64,000 nucleotides of DNA from Lysobacter sp. M2-1 (GCF_022662495.1 NZ_JAKPBU010000002.1:110061-174060); one strand, 5' to 3'; positions 26,947 through 35,537 are shown, counted from the first letter of the stretch. Notes: generated from the sequence alone by a model not told the origin. Numbers and translations are program-made.

Positions 26947-26997
26947 CTGCGTCCTCTCCTGCCTGCCAGGGCAAGGCGCGGAACACAATCGCGGGGT

Positions 26998-27540
26998 CTA
27001 ACCGGTCCGCTTCCTGGCCGGCGACTTGCGCGCAGTTGTCTTCGTTGCCTTGCGCGTCGCTTTCTTGGTCGCCCTGCGCGCGGTTTTCTTTGCAGGCGAC
27101 TTGCGGGTGGATTTCTTCGCGGCCTTGCGCGTCGCCTTCCTGGTGGTCTTGCGTGCGGCCTTCCTGGCTGGCGCTTTGCGCGTGGCCTTCTTTGCGACTT
27201 TCTTCTTCGCGACCTTCCTGGTGGATTTGCGCGCGGTGCTCTTCTTTGCCGTTTTCTTCGCCGCGGTCTTCTTGCGCCCGTATGGCTTACCGGCCTTTTT
27301 CGCCGCACGCGTCTTCGCGGCCTTCTTGGCGCTTTTGCTGGCCGCTTTCTTGGTCGCGGCCTTGGAGCGTCCGCGGCCCGAACCCGACTTCTTGCCGCCG
27401 CCGGTCTGCTTGTTGACGGTGGCCCAGGCGCGTGCTTCGGCCTCGTCGTCGGAGATCCCTTCGCGCTTGTAGCCCTCTTCGATGTGTTCGGCCTGGCGCT
27501 TCTGCTTGTCGGTATAGGCGGATTTGTCGCCGCGTGGCAT
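26998..27540 (-). CDS. Histone H1-like Lys/Ala-rich DNA-binding protein
   Basis: A 180-residue basic protein. The first 55 residues (MPRGDKSAYTDKQKRQAEHI, then ARAWATVNKQTGGGKKSGSG) form a conserved domain found in so-called plasmid-stabilisation/Rho-like N-terminal small proteins. The remaining 125 residues are repeats of KKAAK/KATRK type, as in eukaryotic H1 tails and Bordetella BpH1. It is likely a nucleoid-associated protein. The repeat tract has unusual composition and is prone to length change. It is immediately upstream of the 45-residue zinc-ribbon gene. Confidence 0.85.
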   Translation of the reverse strand: MPRGDKSAYTDKQKRQAEHIEEGYKREGISDDEAEARAWATVNKQTGGGKKSGSGRGRSKAATKKAASKSAKKAAKTRAAKKAGKPYGRKKTAAKKTAKKSTARKSTRKVAKKKVAKKATRKAPARKAARKTTRKATRKAAKKSTRKSPAKKTARRATKKATRKATKTTARKSPARKRTG

Positions 27541-27608
27541 GGCTTGGCTCCGTGCGGGATTCCGAACCTAGCGCGGGCCCTGTGGGCAGGACGGCAAGAC
27601 AGGGTGAC

Positions 27609-27625
27609 TAGTGGCATATTCACTA
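27609..27625. promoter_or_regulatory. Candidate PadR operator, TAGTG-N7-CACTA
   Basis: A perfect 5-bp inverted repeat (TAGTG GCATATT CACTA) sits in an AT-rich stretch 51 bases before the padR start, in otherwise GC-rich DNA. PadR proteins usually bind such dyads in their own promoter. The match is by position and symmetry only. Confidence 0.45.
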
Positions 27626-27675
27626 TATCGAACTGAGTAGTAGTATTCCCTCCAACCTAGCTTTGGGCCTGCGCC

Positions 27676-28056
27676 ATGGCCGAGTCCGACAACCACCTCA
27701 GGAAATTCCAGAAGGAGCTCAGCGCCGGCACCGTGTCCCTGGTGCTGCTGGCGGTGGTGGCGGGGGCGCGTGAGCCCATGTACGGCTACCAGATCGCCAA
27801 GCGTCTGGAGCAGGTGGGCGAAGGCGTGCTGGCCGGCAAGCAGAGCGCGCTGTATCCCGTGCTGCGTAACCTGGAGGGCGCCGCGCTGCTGGACAGCTTC
27901 GTCGAGCCCTCCACAAGCGGTCCGCCGCGCCGCTACTACCGCATCACGCCGATCGGTCGCATCGCCCTGGGTGAGTGGGCGGCGGCCTGGCGTGCCACCC
28001 GTGACTCCGTCGATTCGGTCCTGAACGACCTCCTCCCGCAGGGGACTTCCGCATGA
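27676..28056 (+). CDS. PadR family transcriptional regulator
   Basis: A 126-residue protein with the PadR winged helix: LSAGTVSLVLLAVVAGAREP, then MYGYQIAKRLEQVGEG, QSALYPVLRNLEGAALLDSF and RRYYRITPIGRIALGEWAAA, the beta wing plus dimer helix. It is the short PadR type (subfamily 2). Its stop overlaps the ATG of the next gene (ATGA), an arrangement typical of PadR paired with the membrane protein it controls. Ligand and targets are unknown beyond probable autoregulation. Confidence 0.9.
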   Translation: MAESDNHLRKFQKELSAGTVSLVLLAVVAGAREPMYGYQIAKRLEQVGEGVLAGKQSALYPVLRNLEGAALLDSFVEPSTSGPPRRYYRITPIGRIALGEWAAAWRATRDSVDSVLNDLLPQGTSA

Positions 28057-28988
28057 ACGCTTCGCTTCCGCGCTCCATTCCCGATTACCTCGATCGCTTG
28101 CGCGAGGCGCTGGCCGGCGCGGACCCCGCCCTGGTCCAGGACGCGCTCTACGACGCCGAGGAATACCTGCGCTCGGAACTGGCCGAGAACCCGGGCAAGT
28201 CCGAGGCCGAGGTCATCGCCGCGGTCGCGTCGAGCTACGGCGCGCCGGATGAGGTCGCCGACATCTATCGCGATACCGAGGTGAAGGTGCAGACCGCGCT
28301 GCGGCCGCCGGCGCCGCCGCGGCGCAAGTCCGCACTCGGGCGCTTCTTCGGCGTGGTCGCGGATCCGCGCACCTACGCGTCGCTGTTCTACATGGTGCTG
28401 GCGCTGGCCACCGGCATCTTCTATTTCGTGTGGGTGGTGACCGGCCTGTCGCTTTCGCTCGGCCTGTCGATCACGATCATCGGCATCCCGCTGCTGATCC
28501 TGTTCTTCGGATCGGTCCGGATCCTGTCGCTGGTCGAGGGCCGGTTGGTGGAAGTCATGCTCGGCGAGCGCATGCCGCGCAGGCCGCTGTATGCCGATCG
28601 CAGCCTGCCGCTGATGGAACGCATCAAGGAGCTGTTCACCGATCCGCGCATGTGGAGCACGATGCTGTACTTCGTGCTGATGCTGCCGCTGGGGATCTTC
28701 TACTTCACCCTGGCGACGGTGCTGATCGTGACGTCGCTGGCCTCGATCGCCGCGCCGGTGCTGGTGTGGACCGGGTTCGCCGACGTGGGCATGAGCGTGG
28801 ACGGATGGACCCTGATCAATCTCCAGAACGACGTGCTGTACACGAACGTGCCCTACTGGGGCTTGCCGGTGCTGTTCGTCGGTGGATTCGTGCTGCTGTT
28901 CGTGACCCTGCATGTGGCCCGCGGCATCGGCAGGCTGCACGGATCGCTGGCCAAGCGTCTGCTGGTGAAGTCGGCGCAAACCGCCTGA
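28053..28988 (+). CDS. HAAS/sensor-domain membrane protein in PadR operon
   Basis: A 311-residue protein. The N-terminal 90 residues (PDYLDRLREALAGADPALVQ, then VIAAVASSYGAPDEVADIYR) are a HAAS-type DUF1700 helical domain usual in PadR partners. The rest matches the Putative-sensor membrane domain: FYMVLALATGIFYFVWVVTG, ITIIGIPLLILFFGSVRIL, a repeated second pair, and a last helix FVGGFVLLFVTLHVARGIGR. It is probably the PadR-controlled envelope sensor or exporter; its biochemical role is unknown. Confidence 0.82.
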   Translation: MNASLPRSIPDYLDRLREALAGADPALVQDALYDAEEYLRSELAENPGKSEAEVIAAVASSYGAPDEVADIYRDTEVKVQTALRPPAPPRRKSALGRFFGVVADPRTYASLFYMVLALATGIFYFVWVVTGLSLSLGLSITIIGIPLLILFFGSVRILSLVEGRLVEVMLGERMPRRPLYADRSLPLMERIKELFTDPRMWSTMLYFVLMLPLGIFYFTLATVLIVTSLASIAAPVLVWTGFADVGMSVDGWTLINLQNDVLYTNVPYWGLPVLFVGGFVLLFVTLHVARGIGRLHGSLAKRLLVKSAQTA

Positions 28989-29027
28989 CCTGGATCAAGG
29001 GTCGTGAGGAAGAGCCGTAGCGCCGGC

Positions 29028-30329
29028 CTAAGGCTTTCTGCGCGTTGTCGCCTTGCGCTTCGACCCTCTGGCCGGAGCGGCGGGCGCTGAATGCCGGGCG
29101 ATGAAGGACTGCACCTGCGGATAGACCTGGGTGCGCCAGCGTCGGCCGCTGAAGATGCCGTAGTGCCCGGCGCCGGGCACGGTCAGATGCTCGCGCTCCT
29201 TCGCGGCGACGCCGGTGCACAGGGCGTGCGCGGCGCGGGTCTGGCCTTCACCGGAAATGTCGTCCAGCTCGCCTTCGATGGTCATCAGCGCGGTGCGCGT
29301 GATCTTCGCCGGGTCGACGCGCTCGCCGCGCACTGTCCACAGCCCGCGCGGCAACAGGTGTTCCTGGAAGACCACGCGGACGGTATCGAGGTAGTACTCC
29401 GCAGGCATGTCGAGCACCGCGTTGTATTCGTCGTAGAAGCGGCGGTGCGAATCGGCGTCGTCCAGGTCGCCCTTGACTAGGTCCTGGTAGAAATCCCAGT
29501 GCGACTGGAAATGGCGCTCGGGATTCATCGCCATGAAGCCAGCATGCTGCAGGAATCCCGGATAGACGCGTCGGCCGCGTCCGGGATAGTTGGCCGAGAC
29601 GGTGTGGATGACATTGGTCTCGAACCACCACAGCGGCTTCTGCGTGGCCAGGTTGTTCACCGCCGTGGGCGACTCGCGGGTGTCGATCGGGCCGCCCATC
29701 ATCACCAGCGAACGCGGCGTGGTCTCGCCGCGCGCGGCCATCAGCGACACCGCGGCCAGCACCGGTACCGTGGGCTGGCACACGCTGATCACATGCAGGT
29801 TGTCTGCGCCGATATGGCGGATGAATTCCTCGATGTACGCGACGTAGTCGTCGAGGGTGAACGCGCCATGCTCCTTGGCCACCATGCGCGCATCGACCCA
29901 GTCGGTGATGTAGACCTTGTGGTCGCGCAGCAGGGTGCGCACGGTGTCGCGCAGCAGGGTCGCGTGGTGACCAGACAGCGGTGCCACCACCAGCACGCTC
30001 GGGTCGGACTTCAGGTCGTGGACACCGTCGGCTTCGTCGCTGAAGCGCTTGAAGCGCAACAGCCGGCAGAACGGCTTCGCCAGTACTTGACGCTCGACCA
30101 CCGGGTATTCGCGGCCGCCGGATTCGACCTGGTGGATGTCAAACTTCGGCTTCTCGTAGTCCTTGCCCAGCCGGTAGAACAGCTCGTATCCGGCGGCCAG
30201 GCGCTGCGCGCCCGGCACCGACGACAACCAGCTGCCCGGTGCCGAAAACGTGCGCGAGCCGGCCTCTGCCCAGAAGGTGGCCGGTGCCATCCAGGCGCGC
30301 AGGAGTTCATGGTACTGATACAGGAACAT
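29028..30329 (-). CDS. phaZ: Intracellular polyhydroxyalkanoate depolymerase
   Basis: A 433-residue alpha/beta-hydrolase-like enzyme that degrades native PHB granules. MFLYQYHELLRAWMAPATFW is the characteristic PhaZ opening. VLVVAPLSGHHATLLRDTVR, VYITDWVDARMVA and VISVCQPTVPVLAAVSLMA include the nucleophile region, where Cys in SVCQP replaces Ser as in the PhaZ1 (R. eutropha) type. The C-terminus is Lys/Arg-rich (GSKRKATTRRKP). A 3-hydroxybutyrate dehydrogenase lies 4 kb away. No phaC synthase is in the window. Confidence 0.9.
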   Translation of the reverse strand: MFLYQYHELLRAWMAPATFWAEAGSRTFSAPGSWLSSVPGAQRLAAGYELFYRLGKDYEKPKFDIHQVESGGREYPVVERQVLAKPFCRLLRFKRFSDEADGVHDLKSDPSVLVVAPLSGHHATLLRDTVRTLLRDHKVYITDWVDARMVAKEHGAFTLDDYVAYIEEFIRHIGADNLHVISVCQPTVPVLAAVSLMAARGETTPRSLVMMGGPIDTRESPTAVNNLATQKPLWWFETNVIHTVSANYPGRGRRVYPGFLQHAGFMAMNPERHFQSHWDFYQDLVKGDLDDADSHRRFYDEYNAVLDMPAEYYLDTVRVVFQEHLLPRGLWTVRGERVDPAKITRTALMTIEGELDDISGEGQTRAAHALCTGVAAKEREHLTVPGAGHYGIFSGRRWRTQVYPQVQSFIARHSAPAAPARGSKRKATTRRKP

Positions 30330-30417
30330 GGGAGGTCCGGGCTGATGCTGCACCGCAGCATACCGGATCGCCTTGTCTGACGTGTAAACGCTCCCGGCCC
30401 GCGCGTATGGTGGGTCA

Positions 30418-30792
30418 ATGGCCACGGACACCTCTGAAATCGATCATCTGCTCGAGCTGCTCGAGCCCTTTGGCCCCCTGACCGCACGGCGGATGTTCGG
30501 CGGCTGGGGCGTCTACGCCGACGGGCCGATGGTTGCGATCGTGATCGACGGCGAGCTGCTGTTGAAGACCGATCCGGCAACGCGCGCCGTGTTCGAGCAG
30601 GCCGGATGCCGGCCGTTCGTCTATCGCACCAAGGGGCGCGAAGTGCCGATGAGCTACTGGTCGGTGCCAGAGGCCGCGCTCGATTCCGCCGAAGCGATGC
30701 AGCCGTGGGCGCGCCTGGCGCTGGAAGCGGCGGTGCGCGCGGCGACTGCGAAGCCCGCGCGCAGTCGGACGCGGAAGCGCGGCGGAACCTGA
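30418..30792 (+). CDS. TfoX N-terminal domain protein
   Basis: A 124-residue protein with the TfoX N-domain: LLELLEPFGPLTARRMFGGW, then GVYADGPMVAIVIDGELLLK, and YRTKGREVPMSYWSVPEAAL. TfoX/Sxy proteins activate competence genes with CRP, but stand-alone N-domain proteins like this one have no proven role. The last residues are basic (KPARSRTRKRGG). It diverges from phaZ over 88 bases. A REP element follows. Confidence 0.87.
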   Translation: MATDTSEIDHLLELLEPFGPLTARRMFGGWGVYADGPMVAIVIDGELLLKTDPATRAVFEQAGCRPFVYRTKGREVPMSYWSVPEAALDSAEAMQPWARLALEAAVRAATAKPARSRTRKRGGT

Positions 30793-30805
30793 GCCGAAGA
30801 TGCCT

Positions 30806-30916
30806 GTGGGAGCGGCCTGTGGGAGCGGCCTTGGCCGCGACTGCCCTTGATTCGTCCCGTCTCACGATTAGCCGGGGGCAACGATCAACTGCAATCGCGG
30901 CCAGGCCCGTTCCCAG
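30806..30916. repeat. REP cluster with duplicated arm
   Basis: GTGGGAGCGGCC occurs twice in tandem at 30806 and 30819. The second unit continues to TTGGCCGCGA, and a degraded inverse arm (TCGCGGCCAGGCCCGTTCCC) closes the structure near 30916. It separates convergent TfoX and GFA genes. Confidence 0.78.
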
Positions 30917-30935
30917 AGGATTTGCGGCGAGCGGG

Positions 30936-31354
30936 TCAGCCGGGCTCTTGCGGAAACTGACGCGCGCCATCCGGAATCACCACGCCCGGAAGCTTGCTTC
31001 GCGTCCAGATATGGATGGCCTCAGACAGATCGACCGCCTCGTCCAGCGAACCGCCCTTGATGTTGAGCGTCGCCGTCGCACCGCGTCGCTGGTGCCACAG
31101 ACGGGTACCGCAGTGGGGGCAGAAAACCAGCAGTCGAGCGTATGTCCGCTTGCGGTGGGACGTGACCACAGCCTCGGCTCCCCTCGCTTCAGCAACAGCG
31201 CCGCTTGTGGTACCTGCACGGAAATCCCGAACGCCGAGGCCGACTGCCTGCGGCATTCGGTGCAGTGACACACGAAGATCGCCAGCGGCCGGGCATGCAG
31301 CGCGTAGCGGATCGCTCCGCACTGGCAGCCGCCCTGCGCCACGGGATCGGTCAC
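30936..31354 (-). pseudogene. GFA family gene with frameshift
   Basis: Translation starts well at a GTG that overlaps the methyltransferase stop (GTGA): VTDPVAQGGCQCGAIRYALH, FVCHCTECRRQSASAF and SGHTLDCWF follow the GFA pattern. The expected zinc pair and tail then continue in another frame: FCPHCGTRLWHQRRG, NIKGGSLDEAV and SKLPGVVIPDGARQFPQEPG. The switch is at the four-A run 31123-31126; one extra or two fewer bases restore a full-length gene of about 138 residues. It is either a recent frameshift or a base-calling error in a homopolymer. Confidence 0.8.
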
Positions 31355-31974
31355 CGCCGCGTCCGCCGCTTGCGCTCGGCCGTCGCGGATGTTTCCAGCT
31401 CGGTCGCGGTATTGGCCAGCGCAGGCGAAAGCCAGCAATGCGAGCCGAGCTGGCGAAAGCCGAGCGACTCGAATCGCATCCGGTAGAACGCCGCGCTGCG
31501 CGCGTGGAACTCGTGTTCATCGCCTTCGGCCGCATCCTTCGCAGTGAAGGTCTCGAGGAAGGCCACGCCAGCGCATAGTTCGGCCAGCCCCGGCAGCCCG
31601 CGATCGAGCTCGCGCGTCGGCAGGTAGTGCAACACGTCGCTGCACACCAGCAGGTCGACCGGCGGGCACGGGCGCAGCAGCGCGAATTCGCTGAACGCGG
31701 CCAGGTGCAGATTGCGGCTGCGCCCGTAACGCGCAACCGCATACTCGCTGCCGTCGAAGCCCAGGTAGCGCGCCCGCGGACGCAGCTTCAGCAGCGGCGC
31801 ACGCCAGGGACCTTCGCCGCATCCGATATCCAGCACGCTGCGGATCGGGCGTTCGAGGTGGTATTCGGCCGTGGCCACTGCCAGCGCCACCTTGCGCGCC
31901 AGCCGCTGGCTTCCGCCGATCCCGCCGTCGCGGTACCAGCGCTGGAAGTACTGTGCGTCATAGGTCTTGTGCAT
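31351..31974 (-). CDS. Class I SAM-dependent methyltransferase
   Basis: A 207-residue protein with the SAM-binding motif I SVLDIGCGEGPWRAPLL, preceded by YDAQYFQRWYRDGG. Motif II is YLGFDGSEYAVARY and post-motif VDLLVCSDVLHYLPTRELDR. The fold is methyltransferase type 11/25; the methyl acceptor is unknown. A GTG two codons upstream is an alternative start, adjoining the ygiD stop. The gene lies between ygiD and the broken GFA gene with overlapping or touching ends, so all three appear to be one operon. Confidence 0.87.
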   Translation of the reverse strand: MHKTYDAQYFQRWYRDGGIGGSQRLARKVALAVATAEYHLERPIRSVLDIGCGEGPWRAPLLKLRPRARYLGFDGSEYAVARYGRSRNLHLAAFSEFALLRPCPPVDLLVCSDVLHYLPTRELDRGLPGLAELCAGVAFLETFTAKDAAEGDEHEFHARSAAFYRMRFESLGFRQLGSHCWLSPALANTATELETSATAERKRRTRR

Positions 31975-31980
31975 TGGCAC

Positions 31981-32754
31981 TCACGCCACATCGATCAGCA
32001 GCGAGGTCATCGACAGCGTGCTCGCCACGTCGTCGTTGAACACGGTGACCTTGTCGCCGGCGCGACCGTTGGCGAGCGCGTACAGCAGCGGGATGTAGTG
32101 CTCGGGTGTGGGGATCGCCTGTTGCGCGTCCGGCAGGCTCGGCCAGTCCATCAGGGCCCGGTGGTTGCCATCGCGCAAGAGCGCGTTGACCTGGTTGCGG
32201 AACCGCACTGCCCACGCCGCGCCCTCCGCTGCGCGCGGATCGTACAAACGCAGGTTGTGCACGATGTTGCCGCTGCACAGGATCAATACGCCTTCATCGC
32301 GCAGCGCACCCAGGCGCCGCGCCACGGCGTAATGCCAGGCGCCGTCGCGACGGGTGTCGATGCCCAGCTGCACGACCGGAATATCGGCCTCGGGAAACAT
32401 CGGCACCAGCACGCTCCAGACGCCGTGGTCGAGGCCGCGTTCCGGATCGATGCCGGCTTCCGCCCCCAGCAGTTCCACGACACGACGGGCCAGCGCGGGA
32501 TCGCCCGGCGCCGGATAGCGCACATCAAACAGCGCCTGCGGGAAGCCGTAAAAGTCGTGGATGGTGGCGGGCGACGCACTTCCGGTGACCTGCGGACCTG
32601 CGGTTTCCCAGTGCGCGGACACGCACAGGATCGCGCGCGGCCGCGGCAGCGCGGCGCCGACCAGCCGCCAGGCATCCGACCAGGCGTTGTGTTCGATCGT
32701 GTTCATCGGCGATCCATGGCCGACGAACAGCACCGGCATCGTGCGTGCGGTCAT
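31981..32754 (-). CDS. ygiD: 4,5-DOPA dioxygenase extradiol family (YgiD)
   Basis: A 257-residue class III extradiol ring-cleavage dioxygenase fold. Metal and active-site residues are seen in PVLFVGHGSPMNTIEHNAWS (His13/GHGSPM), AILCVSAHWETAG, FYGFPQALFDVRYP and LDHGVWSVLVPMFPEADIPV. E. coli YgiD acts on L-DOPA in vitro. Its physiological substrate here is unknown. It starts a short minus-strand operon with the methyltransferase and GFA genes and diverges from the HemJ-like gene. Confidence 0.9.
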   Translation of the reverse strand: MTARTMPVLFVGHGSPMNTIEHNAWSDAWRLVGAALPRPRAILCVSAHWETAGPQVTGSASPATIHDFYGFPQALFDVRYPAPGDPALARRVVELLGAEAGIDPERGLDHGVWSVLVPMFPEADIPVVQLGIDTRRDGAWHYAVARRLGALRDEGVLILCSGNIVHNLRLYDPRAAEGAAWAVRFRNQVNALLRDGNHRALMDWPSLPDAQQAIPTPEHYIPLLYALANGRAGDKVTVFNDDVASTLSMTSLLIDVA

Positions 32755-32810
32755 TGCAGGTCCCTCGTGCGGGGCGTCATGCTAGCGCGATTCCCGCGAA
32801 GGATGCCCGC

Positions 32811-33233
32811 ATGCAGGCCTACCTCTGGACCAAGACCGCACACCTGGTGTTCGTGATCGCATGGATGTCGACGGTGTTCTACCTGCCGCGCATCCTGGTG
32901 AACCTGGTCGAAGCCGGCGACGTGCCAGCCGTGCGCGATCGCCTTTTGCTGATGGGGCGGCGCCTGTACCGGTTCGGTCACATCATGTTCGGGCTGGCCT
33001 TCGTGCTAGGGCTGGCGCTGTGGCTGCACTTCGATATCGCCGGCGGCTGGCTGCACGTCAAGCTGGTCTTCGTCGCGCTGCTGCTGGCCCACTACACGCT
33101 TGCGGGCCGGTGGCTGAAGGGCGTGCAGGCAGGCAGGCCGCTGCCTTCATCGAAGGCGTTGCGCTGGTTCAATGAAGTGCCGGTGCTGTTGCTGGTGGTG
33201 GTGGTGTACCTGGTGCTGGCAAAGCCGTTCTAG
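32811..33233 (+). CDS. HemJ/CopD-like membrane protein
   Basis: A 140-residue four-helix protein. KTAHLVFVIAWMSTVFYLPR includes the first conserved His, RRLYRFGHIMFGLAFVLGLA the second, and HVKLVFVALLLAHYTLAGRW the Lys/His helix. These are the heme-binding helices of HemJ (UPF0093), the quinone-linked protoporphyrinogen IX oxidase. A CopD-like role is less likely at this length. Its TAG stop sits inside a CTAG shared with the stop of the convergent patatin gene. Confidence 0.83.
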   Translation: MQAYLWTKTAHLVFVIAWMSTVFYLPRILVNLVEAGDVPAVRDRLLLMGRRLYRFGHIMFGLAFVLGLALWLHFDIAGGWLHVKLVFVALLLAHYTLAGRWLKGVQAGRPLPSSKALRWFNEVPVLLLVVVVYLVLAKPF

Positions 33234-34465
33234 CTGGGCGCCTGTGCCATGCGGTGCACGTCGTGCACCGCGAACCCCTTGTCGCGGTCGGGCAGGGCGA
33301 AGAATTGCGGATGCGCCAGGGTGAGGCGGGTGTCGTGTTGTCCGGCCTGCCAGTGCGCCTGCATCGCGATCCGGCCGAAGGCGTAATCCTTGAACGGCTC
33401 CTCGTGCGGCTTGGCCTGGTAGATCAGGTGCACGATGTTGAGCACGCGATCGTCCAGCCACGGTGCGAACGCTTCGACGAGGTCGTCCGGCAGCCTGCCG
33501 TCCGGCAGGCGCCCGATCAGGTCGGTCAGCGCGGTGCGCAGCCGCTGGGTGCGGGTGGCGTGGGTCGTCGCATGGCGGGTACGACTCGAGTACTGGATGT
33601 CCTTGATGCGTTCGAGCACGTCCATCATGGTCTTCGGACGCGGTCCGCGCGCGCTCCACAGGTCGACCTGCAGCGCCAAGGTGTCCTGTCGCGCGCACTG
33701 CTCGAACAGGTATTCGAGCGGGGTGTTCGACACCAGCCCGCCATCCCAGTAGGCGCGGCCTTCGATCTCGACCGGCGGAAATGCCGGCGGCAGCGCGCCC
33801 GAGGCCATCACGTGCTCGGGTCCGATGCGGCTGCTGTGGCTGTCGAAGTAGCGCACGTTGCCGGTGGCGATCTCGACCGTGCCGATGCTCAGGCGGACTG
33901 CGCCGTCGCCGTTGATGCGGTCGAAGTCGACCAGGCGCTCCAGGGTTGCGCGTAGCGGCGCCGGATCGTAGAAGCTCGTGGCGTGCGCGCTGCCGTCGGC
34001 CAGGATGAATGGCGACACCGCGCGCGGCTGGAAGAAGCCGCGCTGGCCCTGCCATAGCGCGGCGAGTGCGCTGAGCGAAGCTGCGCCGGCTTCCAGTTCC
34101 GGGGTCTGGGGGAGTGCGGCGAAGGCGCTGCGTAAGGCGCTGGCTGGCCACGACAGGGCGCCGCCCGGTTCGCACACCGTCTCCCAGAATTCGCGCATGC
34201 GTGCGATACGCGCATCGGGCGGATTGCCGGCAATGAGCGCGGCGTTGATCGCGCCGATCGAGGTGCCGGCCAGCCAGTTGGGCCGCAACCCGGCTTCGTG
34301 CAGGCCCTCGTACACGCCGCACTGGTAGGCACCGAGCGCGCCGCCGCCCTGCAGCACCAGTGCGACGACCGGATACTGCGCGACCAGCTCCGGTAGCGAT
34401 GTACGCGGAGCCTGCGTCCTGCCTTCAGGTCGGGTCCTGGCCTGCCGCTTGCTGCTCGAAGGCAT
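33230..34465 (-). CDS. Patatin-like phospholipase with DUF3734
   Basis: A protein of about 411 residues. The patatin domain starts VVALVLQGGGALGAYQCGVY (oxyanion GGGALG). GTSIGAINAALIAG holds the GxSxG serine and EIEGRAYWDGGLVSNTPLEY the DGG dyad Asp. A C-terminal DUF3734 follows (TMMDVLERIKDIQYSSRTR). GAGGAAG ahead of this Met favours it over starts at 34480 and 34495. It lies 39 bases after 3-hydroxybutyrate dehydrogenase, a pairing conserved in many PHB-using bacteria. Lipase or granule-associated esterase activity is inference. Confidence 0.88.
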   Translation of the reverse strand: MPSSSKRQARTRPEGRTQAPRTSLPELVAQYPVVALVLQGGGALGAYQCGVYEGLHEAGLRPNWLAGTSIGAINAALIAGNPPDARIARMREFWETVCEPGGALSWPASALRSAFAALPQTPELEAGAASLSALAALWQGQRGFFQPRAVSPFILADGSAHATSFYDPAPLRATLERLVDFDRINGDGAVRLSIGTVEIATGNVRYFDSHSSRIGPEHVMASGALPPAFPPVEIEGRAYWDGGLVSNTPLEYLFEQCARQDTLALQVDLWSARGPRPKTMMDVLERIKDIQYSSRTRHATTHATRTQRLRTALTDLIGRLPDGRLPDDLVEAFAPWLDDRVLNIVHLIYQAKPHEEPFKDYAFGRIAMQAHWQAGQHDTRLTLAHPQFFALPDRDKGFAVHDVHRMAQAPS

Positions 34466-34504
34466 CGCTTCCTCGACCATGTCGGTCGCCGGCACGGCGC
34501 CCGC

Positions 34505-35293
34505 CTACTGCATGTACCAGCCGTGGCTGACCACAAGACTCTGTCCGGTCAGCGCATTGGTCTCGAAGGCAGCAAGCGTGAGGGCGAGGTTGGCGACGTC
34601 GTCGACGGTGGTGAACTCGCCGTCCACGGTGTCCTTCAGCATCACGTTCCTGACGACTTCTTCCTCGCTGATGCCGAATTCCCTGGCCTGCTCGGGGATC
34701 TGCTTCTCGACCAGCGGCGTGCGCACGAAGCCGGGGCAGATCACGTTGGCGCGGATCCCATGCTCGCCGCCTTCCTTGGCCACGGTGCGGCACAGGCCCA
34801 GCAGGCCATGCTTGGCGGTGACATAGGGCGCCTTCAGCTTCGAGGCCAGGTGCGAGTGCACCGAGCCCATGTAGATGATCGCGCCGCCTTCGCCGCGGGC
34901 GAGCATGTCCTTCATGCATTCGCGCGTGGTCAGGAAGGCGCCGTCGAGATGGATCGCCAGCATCTTCTTCCAGTCGGCGAAGCTGAAGTCGGTGACCTTG
35001 TTGACGATCTGGATGCCGGCGTTCGATACCAGCACGTCCACCTGGCCATAGGTGGCGACCGCCCTGGCGATGCCGTCCACGACCTGCTGCTCGTTGCTGA
35101 CGTCCATCGCCACCGCCAGCGCCTCGTGGCCGGCGTCACGCAGCTCCTGCGCGGCGGCCTCGGCGGCATCGAGCTTGAGATCGGCGATCACCACTTTGCC
35201 ACCGGCCTGCGCATAGACCTCGGCGATGCGCTTGCCGATACCGCTGGCGGCGCCGGTGACGACGCAGACTTTACCGTTGAGTCGGGTGTTCAT
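34505..35293 (-). CDS. bdhA: 3-hydroxybutyrate dehydrogenase
   Basis: Oxidises (R)-3-hydroxybutyrate to acetoacetate with NAD+. The 262-residue short-chain dehydrogenase has TGAASGIG at 13-20, NAG at 91-93 and the catalytic triad Ser144, Tyr157 and Lys161 in GSVHSH and YVTAKHG. The C-terminus [16 protein letters not shown] is diagnostic for 3-HBDH, including the final Q. It links PHB breakdown by the nearby PhaZ to acetoacetate. It leads the operon with the patatin gene. Confidence 0.93.
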   Translation of the reverse strand: MNTRLNGKVCVVTGAASGIGKRIAEVYAQAGGKVVIADLKLDAAEAAAQELRDAGHEALAVAMDVSNEQQVVDGIARAVATYGQVDVLVSNAGIQIVNKVTDFSFADWKKMLAIHLDGAFLTTRECMKDMLARGEGGAIIYMGSVHSHLASKLKAPYVTAKHGLLGLCRTVAKEGGEHGIRANVICPGFVRTPLVEKQIPEQAREFGISEEEVVRNVMLKDTVDGEFTTVDDVANLALTLAAFETNALTGQSLVVSHGWYMQ

Positions 35294-35378
35294 GAGTACG
35301 AATCCTCAGGTGACGTGAGCACGATAAGCGAGGAAGGCAGGCAAGGCGATGTCCTTTCGTCCAATGAGACCAGGCTCT

Positions 35379-35530
35379 TGCAGGAGCGCCTCCCCAGGCG
35401 CCACCGGCTCAGGCGGGATCCGTGCAATCCGCGATCAACGTTCCGCGTGCCAGGCTGGCGACGATCAAGCGATGGTGCGTACGATCCCGCGCGCCGCGGG
35501 TCGCGCCAGAGATAGAGAGGCGCTCCCGCA
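35379..35530. repeat. REP-like pair (GCAGGAGCGCCT type)
   Basis: GCAGGAGCGCCTCCCCAGGC at 35380 and a degenerate inverse (GAGAGGCGCTCCCGC) ending at 35530 enclose about 110 bases. It is the GGAGCGCC subtype seen also at 54648-54950. The 244-base gap between bdhA and alkaline phosphatase holds no gene. Confidence 0.6.
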
Positions 35531-35537
35531 CGGAATT

